NCBI GenBank assembly: GCA_029339505.1
Contig: JAQISU010000057.1
Span: 9,454,001-9,518,000 of the forward strand
Length of the DNA stretch: 64,000 nucleotides
Direction of reading: 5' to 3'
Source: Unio delphinus
Lineage: Eukaryota > Mollusca > Bivalvia > Unionida > Unionidae
Shown: positions 43,201 through 47,517 of the stretch, in pieces
How positions within the stretch are numbered: position 1 is the first letter of the stretch
Layout of the letters: the number at the start of each line of letters is the position of its first letter
Position numbers and translations under genes: made by a program
The notes under the pieces: generated by a model
Seen by the model: the letters and a program-made list of their open reading frames with translations, nothing else
Told to the model about the DNA's origin: nothing
Databases searched by the model: none

Positions 43201-46200
43201 AGAAATATTCCATAACCCTGTTTTCTTTAAGCCACAAAAACAAAGACCTTTAACTTTTTGACCCCCCCCCCCCTTATATGCCCTTACTTATTGAATGTTC
43301 ACAGTCTGTGAATTGGAAGTGATCATATTGTACAGAAAACATTTTTCTTTGATCAGTGACATTGATCATTGACCTTCTGAACCCCCCAAAAAACAGGCTT
43401 CCATCTAATGAAAGTGCAAGCCATTAACAAATTTTAATAACTACAGATAGTGAAGTACTCAAATTACTGTGAAAAAAAAGCGAATAAATCTTTTAATCAT
43501 TCACTACTTCACCACCACTACTGCAATGCAATCCTTTCTCTGGATGCCAAATCTCCAGTCCAACCCACACCTACAATTAGTACCTGGAAGCACAGAACTA
43601 GTAAGAACATGATGCCTAGCGAGGCAGCTGTTAGTACCATTGTTAGAAGTCTTTGTTATGACTCAGCTGGAGTTCAACCCCACAACCACTTGCATCCAGA
43701 GTAGACGCTTTAACCACTAAGCACCTTAGCAGTCTTCATTGGAATTGATAAAATAATTTAATGATAGCCATCAAGGTGGCTATATTGAGGGTTTGCCATT
43801 TTTATTACAGACTAATAAGACAACATAAGAACTCCTCTTTTGAAAGTAGAATGGGAAAATGACTTTCCATTTAAAAACAATATTTTCAAGATTGCAACAT
43901 TGGACATAGGACCAGCAACACTTTAATTTAATATCAACTAAACAATATAAGTTATTTATTGACAGTTGAAAGCTGATAAGGAGTAACAAGTATTCCAAGA
44001 TGACCAATGTGAAAACACACACACATATCTTAGAGAGATCGGCACCATTTTTCTTGGGACAATCTAGACATCATAACAAGTCTTCTGGTGGAAACAATTT
44101 ATAGGGGTTTAACGCCATTTTTCAGCACACAATAGGTTATACATGGCGGCCAGTATTAATGGGTCGAAACAAGTCAAAATTTGATTTCCATGATGGCCAC
44201 TTTGACAGCAATATTGACCTCACACTGGCACCATTGCCATTCAAGTCCAACAAAACACCATAGAATGTCTTATACTGAAAACCTCAGTTTTATATTACCA
44301 TAATAACAAGAATCTCAAGATGACCGCTGAGGTGGCCAAACTGGACATCAGACCAGCAATCTTTTCATTTAGGCCCAAGTAAACTTCACAAGAAGTCATT
44401 CAGTGAAAACCTCATGTTGATATGACCATCTATTCAAGAGCAGGAGCAACAAAATTTTCAAGATGGCTGTTGTGGCAGCCATATTGGATGGAAGTGCATG
44501 TAGTTTCAAGTCTGAACTCTAAGAATTTTTGAAGAAATAGTGATAACAAACTTGTGCTAATAATCCCACAAACTCTCCTAGTTTATTACCAGTGGAGCTA
44601 TAAAATATAAAAACTTTCTTTGACCTGAAATTCTAATTTTGTCATTTACATTACAAACAAGTACAGACATGTTAACCAAATTATACTTATCTATTTCAAA
44701 TGGCCCTTGCCAAGTTATGCACAAAAGTTTCTGTCACAAAAGGTCCAAAACTTTTAAAATGTGACTAATATATCTCCCAATAAAAAATGACTATTATATC
44801 TCCCAATATCACAACGAGAATGAGACTACTGCATCTCCCAATATCAGAATGAAAAAGTGACTACTATATCTCCCAATATCACATTCTGAAAATTATTCTG
44901 ACAAGATGTGATGCAAGACATTATTTTTTAAATAAAAAGTAAAAGACAAAACAAATTTAAAACCAAGATTTGAATGTTGTAACATTTGTTGCATGCAAAA
45001 TGAAAACTAAGAACATGAAATTGCAGAATGCATACTTACACTAAAAGAATATTGCTGTTAAAACAATTTTTAAATATTTTTTCAAAAATAAGGTATAAAG
45101 GAATGGGCTGAAACACCACTTACATCCCAAATCGATAATTGTGAATTTTCTCTTCAATTTTGTTTACCAGTTTTCAGAACTTTAAAAAAGTCATAAAGAC
45201 TGCACAAAGATTTCAGAGAGAAAATATTACTGGCAACTGTGATATTTTTCCATTAGCACCAAACTGTTTGGTGCTTAGAAAATATAGAAATTACCCAAAC
45301 AATATATTCACATCAAAACACTTCAAAATATTTTTATTTACAAGAATTTTCCAGGCCAAGTCTCTCTTTTTCATTCTGAATAATTCAATTTTTTTGGTAC
45401 TACATACAAAAGACAAATATGAATTGCCAGCATCAACTCTTGGGTCTACCCTTACCCTTCCCACTTTCCCTCCCTGGGGTCCTGCCCTCGGAGTTATAAC
45501 TCGCAAACCATTGAGATCAGAACTGAGTTTACAACCTGCATAATCCACTCAATTTTTCCCAGTCACTATAGACTCGATCCTACTAAGTAACCTAGAAGCT
45601 GCTTGTGTGGTGTCTTTTGGAACTTGATCCAGTTCTTCTATTATGGATAACATAACAAATATTGGCATCAGTCATATAAAAAACTTGTATAAACTTATAA
45701 CTACCAGAATGCTTTCTGTAAAATGTAACATCTATACTTGCTTGTAAGCCAAGTCAAACTGCAAAAGGATCAATCCTAATCTATTTTATTATAACATACC
45801 CTGCAGTAAATAATTGATAGTATATAATAATTGTATCGAACGCGGCGCAGAATCTGAGTTTTTAAAGTTACTGGGTCCAGCAACAGTCGTAAATATTTGA
45901 AGTGTGAGGACGTCATCAACCGTTATTTCTACTATCAGAACTTTTGACTACATATTTCTGTTCTGGAAATTTAATTAAAATTATAAAAATGAAACTATCT
46001 GAAATAAAAAGCAAGATAAACATTTTATCTTGAGAAATTACTTTCATCATGTTATTCAGCATATTTACTGCAGGGTAGAAACTGGTAGAATGGGCTATTT
46101 CCGTCAGATAATTGTTTTGCAGCTAGGGATTGTGACCACACTGGTGAAAATAAAGGTTAATTCGCCGACTGGGTTCAGGACATGGTCATTTAAGAGTTAT

Positions 46201-47146
46201 GCGTTGGTACATAACTGTCTTTTGAATACATACGTAGTTTTTCAGTCTTCTTGCAATTTTGAAGTGATAAAAGACTCATGAGAAAAAGTCCAATCAAGCG
46301 AAGGGTCGTGGTCACGCTTGCATTCCTTGTGTTTATATATAAATTATTGATAAGGGTAATTCATGTCAGACATTTGCTTTGGCCGTCCTTTATTGATAAA
46401 ACAACAGACTCCTGTGGATATACCAGTACAGTGAATGGAGCATGAAATTCTTGTTTTATTTCAACATGAAAATGATGGCTTTTGTGTTAAGATAGAAAAT
46501 TCATGATCTTTACACTGATTATCTAGTCAGTCGGCCTGAATAGACGCGAAACAACGCCATCCGTTTTGAAAGACATTAACCTAAATGCATTAGTGTAGAC
46601 GTCTTACTCTGTATGACTATGCATGAGAAAACTCGAACTAATGCTATATCATTTAAATTCCAATTGTCTGATTCTTTTCATAGCCAGATTTGGCCCTGCA
46701 CCTGTATTAATTCAGCCCTTTATTGATCATTCGTCAGTTTTATACCTGTCAGTCCAGTTTTCAGCTCGTCTGTTCGGTATTACTATTATTCCATCAATGG
46801 TCCCCCTTTACGACCACAATATTTCATACCCATATCTTTAATAATCTAGTTCAAATGAATGTCAGAAAGTCCCCTGTTTTAAATATTTACGGTCTACCAT
46901 TCTTATCCCCAGGTACCTTTAATTTCCCGCGCTTTAATCATGGCGGGAGGGAGTAAAGCTTCCACGTGGGAAAAGAAAATTGAAAAGAACCCCATCAATA
47001 ACACGAGAACGGAAATAAAACTTTTTATAAACGTTACTATATTGAGAGGCTGTGCACGTAAGAACAGAGAAAGTGTAGACCTGTTGTATTGTTGAATTAT
47101 CGGGAACCAAAAGTCGGCTCAAAATCTCCTCTATCGTAGTCGCCAT
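1..47146 (-). CDS. IPO4: Importin-4 gene, 5' half (17 exons; 3' part outside window)
   Basis: Importin-4 is a HEAT-repeat karyopherin-beta that carries cargo such as ribosomal proteins and histone-chaperone complexes through nuclear pores under Ran control (family knowledge). Seventeen exons with GT-AG boundaries on the minus strand join in frame into 542 codons plus one base. The start MATTIEEIL at 47146 has A at -3 and G at +4. Exons 2-4 form the importin-beta N-terminal domain, with VRQYAAILLRRK as the clearest block. Exon 11 carries an acidic loop (SDEEEDEEEVEEAE) where vertebrate IPO4 is also acidic. Exon 14 has VRNGALFALGQFSEHLQ, a typical IPO4 HEAT helix pair. Order and spacing match the family throughout, and no stop or frameshift appears. 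The remaining half of the roughly 1,080-residue family length lies beyond position 1. Coding bases are 192-308, 1664-1777 and the other exons listed separately. Confidence 0.93.
192..308 (-). CDS. IPO4: IPO4 exon 17
   Basis: Encodes residues 504-542 of the joined protein (begins ASAAEEHMQPYF, ends LQVQAIG). It is bounded by acceptor CAG at 309-311 and donor GTAAGT, and enters and leaves in phase 1. It aligns with the IPO4 segment that precedes 'ETLG'. The next exon lies outside the window. Confidence 0.9.
309..1663. other. IPO4 intron 16, no recognisable content
   Basis: AT-rich intron with a T run near 426-442. I see no coding remnant, transposon end or SINE box here. Confidence 0.6.
1664..1777 (-). 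CDS. IPO4: IPO4 exon 16
   Basis: Encodes residues 466-503: EKDILPYLPSLMEHIM to VISAIGAT. Two AG dinucleotides adjoin (1778-1779 and 1776-1777). Only the outer one keeps the frame from exon 15 (phase 1), so the exon starts at 1777. Donor GTTAGT. Confidence 0.9.
2020..2170 (+). repeat. Diverged SINE-B copy (tentative)
   Basis: Contains 'gtgggttcgagtcttgg' (a B-box-like block) followed by 'gagaaagctt' and 'ggttcttcctctgcc'. These occur in the same order in the clearer SINE-B copies at 37384 and 53328. The remainder of IPO4 intron 15 (1778-3837) shows nothing recognisable. Confidence 0.45.
3838..3976 (-). CDS. IPO4: IPO4 exon 15
   Basis: Encodes residues 420-465: PKISKYASQVLPLLF to YALETFCQNL. 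Acceptor TTTCAG, donor GTAATA, phase 0 in and 1 out. The block RSYYALETFCQNL matches the family's 'ACYALENFVENL' helix. Confidence 0.93.
3977..5579. other. IPO4 intron 14, no recognisable content
   Basis: AT-rich intron. Short open frames at 4271-4573 and 4438-4647 overlap on opposite strands and resemble nothing. No transposon ends or tandem arrays seen. Confidence 0.55.
5580..5688 (-). CDS. IPO4: IPO4 exon 14
   Basis: Encodes residues 383-419. It completes the split Lys codon, then reads YFEPMLDCVCKGLNDPD and VRNGALFALGQFSEHLQ. Acceptor TTCCAG, donor GTAAAA, phase 2 in and 0 out. This is the best conserved exon in the window. Confidence 0.95.
5840..5990 (+). repeat. Possible tRNA-like SINE fragment
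   Basis: 'gggtggcagtcattagcatg' followed about 30 bases later by 'ggttccaatcc' resembles the A and B boxes of a Pol III promoter. There is no second copy in the window to confirm it. Confidence 0.3.
6790..7559 (+). repeat. 43-bp minisatellite, about 18 units
   Basis: Units of about 43 bp follow 'aactgaaagccagcatg', 'gctgatttgacagcagt' and a T run. T-run length varies from 3 to 9 and units differ at scattered sites. The array lies in IPO4 intron 13 and its right end abuts a transposon end at 7560. Confidence 0.92.
7560..7655 (+). mobile_element. Left end of a hAT-like element (truncated)
   Basis: Begins CAGATATGCCAACCCT and continues with 'cagtaa', 'gaccagttttcagtaagg' in the same order as the left end of the hAT-like element at 33390 (CAGACCTGCCAACCCT, then 'gaccaattttcagtaagg'). 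No matching right end was found nearby. Confidence 0.65.
7632..7775 (-). pseudogene. LINE reverse-transcriptase C-terminal fragment (CR1/L2-like)
   Basis: A minus-strand open frame contains YLLQKLQKVQNTAVQIILR followed by VPQSKHTSPLYALL. This is the conserved 'LQKVQNxAARLI...HITPLL' block found downstream of the RT domain in CR1/L2-type non-LTR elements. Only about 48 codons remain, between a hAT-like end and the element at 7805. Confidence 0.7.
7805..8637. mobile_element. Non-autonomous TIR element, family 1 copy A
   Basis: Perfect 14-bp terminal inverted repeats, CATACATGCCAACC at 7805-7818 and its complement at 8624-8637. Short GCGTAATC-type motifs recur just inside both ends, as is usual for hAT transposase-binding subterminal repeats. 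Directly flanked by the 6-bp repeat 'tcaagg'. It interrupts a repeat unit 'agcatcaagggctgaaat' whose halves sit on either side, so the empty site can be inferred. The interior is 75-80% similar by eye to 19383-20233 and has no transposase frame. Confidence 0.85.
8638..8760 (+). repeat. Short tandem repeat split by copy A
   Basis: Units 'tcaagggctgaaatgatagc' plus 'atatcaggactactacagta' recur three times. A further unit, 'catgatagcatatcaggact', lies left of copy A at about 7767-7804. Confidence 0.7.
8882..8991 (-). CDS. IPO4: IPO4 exon 13
   Basis: Encodes residues 347-382: MRLVEPALTSERPGPRRAAH to VVEGCADYVTA, with a split Lys codon. Acceptor TACAG, donor GTAAGA, phase 0 in and 2 out. Corresponds to the HEAT repeat with 'YQRKAGLLVLAVLSDG' in the family. 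Confidence 0.92.
8992..10150. other. IPO4 intron 12, left part without recognisable content
   Basis: AT-rich sequence. Open frames at 9661-9876 and 9916-10140 lack resemblance to any family. Confidence 0.5.
10446..14123 (-). pseudogene. LINE ORF2: endonuclease, reverse transcriptase, RNase H (two stops)
   Basis: ORF2 starts MKNTIIQWNCRG at 14123. The endonuclease shows LCLQET, LLGDFNAHN and SSDHFPI. The RT shows PNSYRPIALTS, QSGFRSGRS, FFDLEKAYD, GVPQGSILS and the catalytic YVDD. RNase H shows IFTDGSK, SAEIRAIDLAL, FCDSLSVLQSL and LPSHIGIKGNEEADRA, so the D-E-D-D set is present. A C-terminal C-x2-C-x7-H-x4-C motif (CFSCNEP...HFMTEC) follows. A TGA at 12558-12560 falls in the RT domain between CKTME and MINSRL, and a TGA at 10740-10742 falls after the RNase H domain. 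The frame is open on both sides of each, ending at TAA 10446-10448. At either TGA a single C-to-T change from CGA (Arg) would suffice, which is inference. Confidence 0.92.
14186..15346 (-). CDS. LINE ORF1, nucleic-acid-binding protein with three zinc knuckles
   Basis: An intact 386-codon frame. Three CCHC knuckles lie at about residues 183-196 (C-x2-C-x4-H-x4-C), 202-215 (same spacing) and 221-235 (last gap one longer). The N-terminal region is basic/acidic (MEKKSNKRTKPLSDSDEE) and a probable RRM-like fold precedes the knuckles. The tail is rich in Thr, Pro and Gln. ORF1 proteins of this type coat the element RNA (family knowledge). It sits 62 bp upstream of ORF2. Confidence 0.92.
   Translation of the reverse strand: MEKKSNKRTKPLSDSDEEPRGVESFPRFMVIQSKDDAKPLSGLSPFIIEKTITGSIGTPKSVKKLKSGCLLVECERKGQTDNIMKMKTFFDIPVTSFAHTTLNSSKGVIRCRDLAGVTDADIIEGMKHEGVTAVRRIRIKRNNALQDTNTFVLTFNKPTVPKVVKVGFLQVKVEIYIPNPLRCYKCQKYGHHEDRCSRAKVCGRCGEHSHQEADCRATPHCVNCGKEHHASSKDCDTWKQEKEIQRVKFTSNIPYPEARKLVQAKTSLPGPSFSTVVKHNPKSTKDAQTQTDQPDSTTCANIPNYKPQKSTTSTQTTTNNNPPPKSPRQKHKAQTNKQQKGSDDPIKLYNRFGDFESMDAEETAPCTQSSSKPNKTKYTPVLSPDK
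15347..15884 (-). promoter_or_regulatory. LINE 5' UTR with GC-rich conserved start
   Basis: This stretch is much richer in G+C than its surroundings. The minus strand opens with 'ccccctgcgggttcggggtt' and contains 'gtcgtaaaaggcgactaa', a hairpin-like block with 'gtcg...cgac' arms. I recall very similar openings in 5' ends of other invertebrate LINEs. An internal promoter here is expected for the class but not shown. Confidence 0.6.
16171..16268 (+). repeat. 26-bp tandem repeat, 4 units
   Basis: Units of 'tctgtccagtcatgcttggc' plus 'aataa', with one unit shortened to 'gtccagccatgctgggcaat'. Confidence 0.85.
16590..16822 (-). repeat. SINE-B copy, near full length
   Basis: In minus orientation it begins with a tRNA-like head ('agtggtctcaagcgctttct', then 'gtgtgggtttgagtctaat') and ends 'tgctgaaaaatggcgttaaa'. 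This is the order of SINE-B at 53328. Confidence 0.8.
16947..18402. mobile_element. piggyBac-like non-autonomous element, family 2
   Basis: Bounded by TTAA on both sides (16947-16950 and 18399-18402), with perfect 12-bp inverted ends CCCTTAAAGTGC and GCACTTTAAGGG just inside. On the minus strand near 17950-18130 a broken frame reads FLQQIFASDSDANSDFE and NDFEPVIYVG. That acidic composition resembles the N-terminus of piggyBac transposases but is weak evidence alone. No catalytic domain remains. Confidence 0.8.
18638..18740 (+). repeat. (AAT)n array joined to a 'tatagcgcct' repeat
   Basis: About 17 AAT units (18638-18688), then 'gaggactttgtatagcgcct' and 'agctctaagcactttacaa'. This pairing of an AAT microsatellite with a 'tatagcgcc...agcactttacaa' block is a common dispersed unit in marine invertebrate genomes, from memory. 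Confidence 0.75.
19383..20233. mobile_element. Non-autonomous TIR element, family 1 copy B
   Basis: Left end CATATATGCCAACC and right end the complement of AATACATACCAACC. The interior is collinear with 7805-8637 ('cacatcgactagaa', 'gccgtcttttctaaaatacg', 'ctgtgggattaatgga', 'actgaaaaagcgtaatccat'). Both ends have decayed slightly relative to copy A, so it is probably older. I could not recognise a target duplication. Confidence 0.8.
20589..20642 (-). CDS. IPO4: IPO4 exon 12
   Basis: A 54-nt exon encoding residues 329-346, VIDTMAMYLPPEKFIPNL, the equivalent of 'VVDMLALHLPPEKLCPQL' in vertebrate IPO4. Acceptor TTTTCAG, donor GTAAGT, phase 0 at both ends. Confidence 0.95.
20643..21625. other. 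IPO4 intron 11, left part without clear content
   Basis: Around 20750-20980 short phrases such as 'aagggcctccaggaag' and 'cagggcccaaggaaaaa' recur loosely, suggesting a decayed tandem repeat. Nothing else is recognised. Confidence 0.4.
21626..21820 (+). repeat. 26-27-bp minisatellite, about 7 units
   Basis: Units 'aatgcagctggcctggtaat' and 'aatgcagttggccttgtaat' alternate, decaying at both edges. Confidence 0.85.
21992..23202 (-). mobile_element. piggyBac-like internally deleted element, family 1 copy 1
   Basis: Bounded by TTAA (21992-21995 and 23199-23202), with imperfect inverted ends CTCATTCAGCCCC and CTCACTTGGCCCC. On the minus strand the right part encodes an acidic N-terminal remnant plus WIDCLLPVQINDFSG. 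The left part encodes a Cys-rich C-terminal remnant, CKMCLLNKVPSEPKTGCEHC then NVCTNCFKPYY, like the zinc-binding tail of piggyBac transposases. The DDD catalytic core between them is missing. A near copy lies at 47917-49119. Confidence 0.85.
22999..23054. repeat. Inverted repeat with paired CCAAT boxes inside the piggyBac element
   Basis: Arms 'ctgattggttacaagtggg' (22999-23017) and its complement (23036-23054) match at 18 of 19 positions around an 18-bp loop. Each arm carries a CCAAT/ATTGG core. It lies upstream of the transposase remnant's start (minus strand), so it may be the element's old promoter. It is kept in the second copy at 48918-48974. Confidence 0.7.
23455..23592 (-). CDS. IPO4: IPO4 exon 11 (acidic loop)
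   Basis: Encodes residues 283-328: QILKHKLVDRLLSVLFPVMC, then GSDEEEDEEEVEEAE, then QKPAQYAAQ. Acceptor TTAAG, donor GTTAGT, phase 0 at both ends. An acidic loop at this point is a feature of IPO4 and related importins. Confidence 0.93.
24213..25289 (-). mobile_element. Decayed hAT-like element with TGCCAAC ends (family 2)
   Basis: Inverted ends CATAGCTGCCAAC (24213-24225) and its complement (25277-25289), flanked directly by 'acagac' on both sides. A minus-strand frame (24963-24577) includes KLTFCKLCNVISLLGTEAP, which resembles a BED-type zinc finger with a damaged second half. Subterminal phrases 'aaatactgattt' (left) and 'aatacgggacaaatacgg' (right) repeat. No complete transposase. Lies in IPO4 intron 10. 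Confidence 0.75.
25659..25766 (+). repeat. 27-bp tandem repeat, 4 units
   Basis: Units 'caacttgatttgcataggca' plus 'ctggtgt', open on both strands because 27 is divisible by 3. The apparent protein YVNQVDTSAYTNQVDTSAY-like frame on the minus strand is a by-product. Confidence 0.85.
26066..26149 (-). CDS. IPO4: IPO4 exon 10
   Basis: An 84-nt exon encoding residues 255-282: VAANRDLDDGIRIKTMSF to LTKLKKK. Acceptor TTCCAG, donor GTATAT, phase 0 at both ends. Matches the family's 'VARNVALGNAIRIRILCCL' helix. Confidence 0.95.
26150..26978. other. IPO4 intron 9, no recognisable content
   Basis: AT-rich sequence without repeats, SINE boxes or coding remnants that I can recognise. Confidence 0.55.
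26979..27080 (-). CDS. IPO4: IPO4 exon 9
   Basis: Encodes residues 221-254: EKACDAFELFHEMVECEVGI to STVEFCLE. Acceptor TTACAG, donor GTATAA, phase 0 at both ends. Matches 'EAKACEALEALDELLESEV' of the family. Confidence 0.95.
27362..28310 (+). repeat. (TA)n tract followed by 25-27-bp minisatellite, about 34 units
   Basis: A (TA)n tract at 27362-27416 runs straight into an array of 'ttttactatttgacatcg' and 'ttttatag' units. Two main unit types (…gacatcg… and …gacag…/…gaaag…) alternate in blocks, with a longer duplicated block near 28010-28180. The array fills half of IPO4 intron 8. Confidence 0.92.
28405..28450 (+). repeat. Short (TG)/(TCTG)/(TATG) microsatellite
   Basis: 'tgtgtgtgtgtgtctgtctg' followed by 'tctgtatgtatgtatgta', an interrupted simple repeat. 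Confidence 0.8.
28978..29043 (-). CDS. IPO4: IPO4 exon 8
   Basis: A 66-nt exon encoding residues 199-220: SSVQQLVPQVLQVVKQLITQ then DE. Two AGs adjoin at the acceptor. The one giving start 29043 keeps phase 0 and the family spacing. Donor GTTGGT. Confidence 0.9.
29534..29819 (+). repeat. SINE-A copy with (CA)n tail
   Basis: tRNA-like head 'ccagtggctgattggttaga' and 'aggttagaacccc', then the SINE-A body ('ggtactaatagcagtc', 'gcctggtgtcagtatgtgac', 'actgcagacattatagcaat') and a (CA)n tail. Lies in IPO4 intron 7. Confidence 0.88.
30241..30283 (-). CDS. IPO4: IPO4 exon 7 (43 nt)
   Basis: Encodes residues 184-198: the split Lys, then TLTEMIFFVGDEEL. It is too short to be found as an open frame and was located by phase and by similarity to 'RTLTTMAPYLSTED'. 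Acceptor TTTTCAG, donor GTAAGT, phase 2 in and 0 out. Confidence 0.92.
30411..30790 (+). repeat. 40-bp minisatellite, about 9 units
   Basis: Units 'gaatgcatgtcggtaaaaca' plus 'tgaaaacctgcaatattatt', mostly 40 bp, with alternating 'cggtaaaa'/'cagtaaaa' and 'ctgca'/'cagca' variants. Lies in IPO4 intron 6. Confidence 0.93.
31775..31911 (-). CDS. IPO4: IPO4 exon 6
   Basis: Encodes residues 139-183: VGMFVLYLVSSAAAEQLKPH to LPDQQASLAPYYAI, with a split Lys codon. Acceptor TTTTCAG, donor GTATGT, phase 0 in and 2 out. Matches the 'MGLLLLSVVVTSRPEAFQPH' region of the family. Confidence 0.93.
32755..33200 (+). repeat. 28-bp minisatellite, about 15 units
   Basis: Units 'aactgcatgtatctggccat' plus 'tgttatgt'. 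Central units are the most uniform; left units vary. Lies in IPO4 intron 5, left of the hAT-like element. Confidence 0.93.
33390..34953 (-). mobile_element. hAT-like transposon with TGCCAAC ends and broken transposase (family 3)
   Basis: Inverted ends CAGACCTGCCAACCCT at the left and the complement of CAGACCTGCCAAC at the right (34941-34953), flanked by 'ctatact' on both sides (33383-33389 and 34954-34960). In minus orientation it encodes a BED-type zinc finger, then the N-terminal part of a hAT-like transposase. The C-terminal dimerisation region was not seen. The right end lies 87 bp from IPO4 exon 5, in the gene's own orientation. Confidence 0.85.
33646..34570 (-). pseudogene. hAT-like transposase remnant (BED finger plus partial catalytic domain)
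   Basis: A BED-type finger around 34560-34400 reads CTLCSLCCVDLNISHGGRDD then CHRHMNSQKNHK. A second frame from 34389 reads FSIATDGSNESEKLYPVFVR, then, after three in-frame stops in 33988-34045, TGENIFTLLDNDL, FESGNASVMTG and CSCHLVHLAATKGANVLP. 'TDGS(N)', 'NAS' and 'CxxHLxHLA' are hallmarks of this hAT-related group. Frameshifted and truncated, so not functional. Confidence 0.8.
35041..35173 (-). CDS. IPO4: IPO4 exon 5
   Basis: Encodes residues 94-138: the split Gln, then KNTQNAIAQLVATIAKHDLP, WPQLFQFIQM and AHKE. Acceptor TTTTAG, donor GTAAGA, phase 2 in and 0 out. WPQLFQFI is the conserved importin 'WPxLLxxI' helix. Confidence 0.93.
36462..36620 (-). repeat. SINE-A partial copy with (CA)n tail
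   Basis: A (TG)n tract (36462-36490) followed by 'acaatttttcagtcacattg' and 'tagagtgatatctgg', the reversed 3' part of SINE-A. The tRNA-like head is missing. Lies in IPO4 intron 4; the rest of that intron outside the SINEs shows nothing recognisable. Confidence 0.75.
37384..37612 (+). repeat. SINE-B copy, near full length
   Basis: tRNA-like head 'gagaggtcgaaagcactctc' and B box 'tgggtttgaatctcgg', then 'gagaaagcttgctggtagct', 'ggttcttcctccatcattaa' and the 3' end 'gctgaaaaatggcgttaaac' with an A/AC-rich tail. Confidence 0.87.
37636..37677 (-). CDS. IPO4: IPO4 exon 4 (42 nt)
   Basis: Encodes residues 80-93: split Ser, then IRENVLHLILQES, equivalent to 'RESLKSLILTALQRE'. Acceptor TTTCAG, donor GTAAGT, phase 2 at both ends. 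Recognised by phase and similarity, not by length. Confidence 0.9.
38335..38460 (+). repeat. SINE-B 3' fragment
   Basis: 'agcttgccagtagcttctcg', 'ggttctttctccatcatcaa' and 'gctgaaaaatggtgttaaac' match the 3' half of SINE-B. The head is absent. Confidence 0.75.
38973..39058 (-). CDS. IPO4: IPO4 exon 3
   Basis: Encodes residues 52-79: VRQYAAILLRRKILKGKQWR and QVSGDVAQ, with a split Ser codon. Acceptor CTTTAG, donor GTAAAA, phase 0 in and 2 out. 'RQYAAILLRR' is the strongest signature of the importin-beta N-terminal domain. Confidence 0.96.
39051..39250 (-). repeat. 60-bp tandem repeat overlapping the exon 3 acceptor
   Basis: Units starting 'tgcctaacctggagtaaaaa' occur at 39051, 39112, 39172 and about 39226 (the last 'cgccttacctggagtaaaag'). 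The first unit includes the true acceptor and first bases of IPO4 exon 3. The others carry matching 'ctccaggttaggca'-type sites on the minus strand. Confidence 0.85.
40171..40263. repeat. (TA)n microsatellite
   Basis: About 46 TA units with one 'tg' interruption near 40250. Confidence 0.97.
40330..40670 (+). repeat. Old dispersed repeat, block 1
   Basis: Phrases 'aatggcagccatattaggca', 'agaagtcttctggtaa' and 'tttcaagatggctgcc' recur at about 110-bp spacing, and again in 43765-44490. The unit is too decayed to define an element. Confidence 0.5.
40939..41025 (-). CDS. IPO4: IPO4 exon 2
   Basis: Encodes residues 23-51: ATQEIKAAFKDASIVPALCQ to SSQNPL. Acceptor TTTTCAG, donor GTGAAT, phase 0 at both ends. 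The open frame continues past the donor, but splicing there joins 'NPL' to 'VRQYAAIL' as in the family. Confidence 0.93.
42639..42960 (-). repeat. SINE-A copy, full length, with (CA)n tail
   Basis: Read on the minus strand: tRNA-like head ('gtggcctagtggttagagca', 'ggtttgaaccccagttga'), central 'ggtattaacagctgcc', then 'ctgcagcctattgcccc' and a (CA)n tail (complement of the GT run at 42639-42654). Lies in IPO4 intron 1. Confidence 0.87.
43615..43736 (-). repeat. SINE-A 5' fragment
   Basis: The minus strand reads 'taagtggttaaagcgtctac' and later 'gtggggttgaactccagctg', the tRNA-like head, followed by 'ggtactaacagctgcctcgc'. The remainder of the element is missing. Confidence 0.75.
43765..44490 (+). 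repeat. Old dispersed repeat, block 2
   Basis: 'aagatggccgctgaggtggcc'-like phrases, 'ggacatcagaccagca' and 'cacaagaagtcattcagtg' recur at roughly 110-130 bp, resembling 40330-40670. A SINE-B fragment (44105-44163, minus) is embedded. Confidence 0.5.
44105..44163 (-). repeat. SINE-B 3' fragment
   Basis: 'gtttaacgccatttttcagc' and 'tacatggcggccagtattaa' match the 3' end of SINE-B in minus orientation. Confidence 0.75.
44761..44890 (+). repeat. Short tandem repeat, 4 units of about 32 bp
   Basis: Units share 'gactactatatctcccaata' with variable linkers. Confidence 0.8.
44895..47080. other. IPO4 intron 1, right part without recognisable genes
   Basis: AT-rich sequence. An open frame at 45291-45548 (minus) resembles no family. 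Near the exon 1 side, 'tttcccgcgctttaatcatg' and 'gcgggaggg' (46924-46952) form a GC-rich patch with an E2F-like TTTCCCGC. No transposon found. Confidence 0.5.
47081..47146 (-). CDS. IPO4: IPO4 exon 1 with start codon
   Basis: Encodes residues 1-22: MATTIEEILSRLLVPDNSTI then QQ. The ATG is preceded by 'ctaca' (A at -3) and followed by G. Donor GTCTAC leaves phase 0. Joining to exon 2 gives the family's 'LLxPDxxxIxxATxxL' layout exactly. Confidence 0.94.
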
Positions 47147-47517
47147 TGTAGCAACTGGATCACCTTATGAATCACTTAAAGGCTTTTGATATATTCTATG
47201 GTGAAAAGGATATTGTCTTAATAACCCAGATGAATCGGGTGTTTTAGTACCTCTGATTAAGAAGAGCTACTCGTTATAGTTGATCTGTGAGATTCATCTG
47301 CTTGATAGTTTTAAGACAAAATCTAGCTTTATTAATGTTTCCATAATAGTTATTATTTTCGAACATAAGTTGTACCAATATAGAATCCTTCAAGAAGACA
47401 AATGACACAACAATTCAGGCAAAATATGGGTACTTTAACATTTGTAAATAAAACTTTGAAACTGTCTTTAGCATGTACTTATCGCGGGATTTAGTGTGAG
47501 ATTTAGCAGACAGCAAA
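47147..47517. promoter_or_regulatory. Probable bidirectional promoter between IPO4 and NAPG
   Basis: 371 bp separate the two opposed start codons, so both 5' UTRs and core promoters should lie here unless there are upstream non-coding exons. The interval is AT-rich, with no obvious TATA box and no CpG island. An 'accaat' lies at 47372-47377 and 'atcgcggga' at 47480-47488. Function is inferred from position only. Confidence 0.65.

Noticed and set aside
45291..45548. 85-codon frame on the minus strand with a GC-richer start
   Set aside because: No family resemblance, no splice context linking it to IPO4, and an overlapping frame on the other strand. Probably chance.
46924..46952. E2F-like TTTCCCGC patch as a distinct promoter
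   Set aside because: It lies inside IPO4 intron 1. A single match is weak, and nothing else marks a promoter there.
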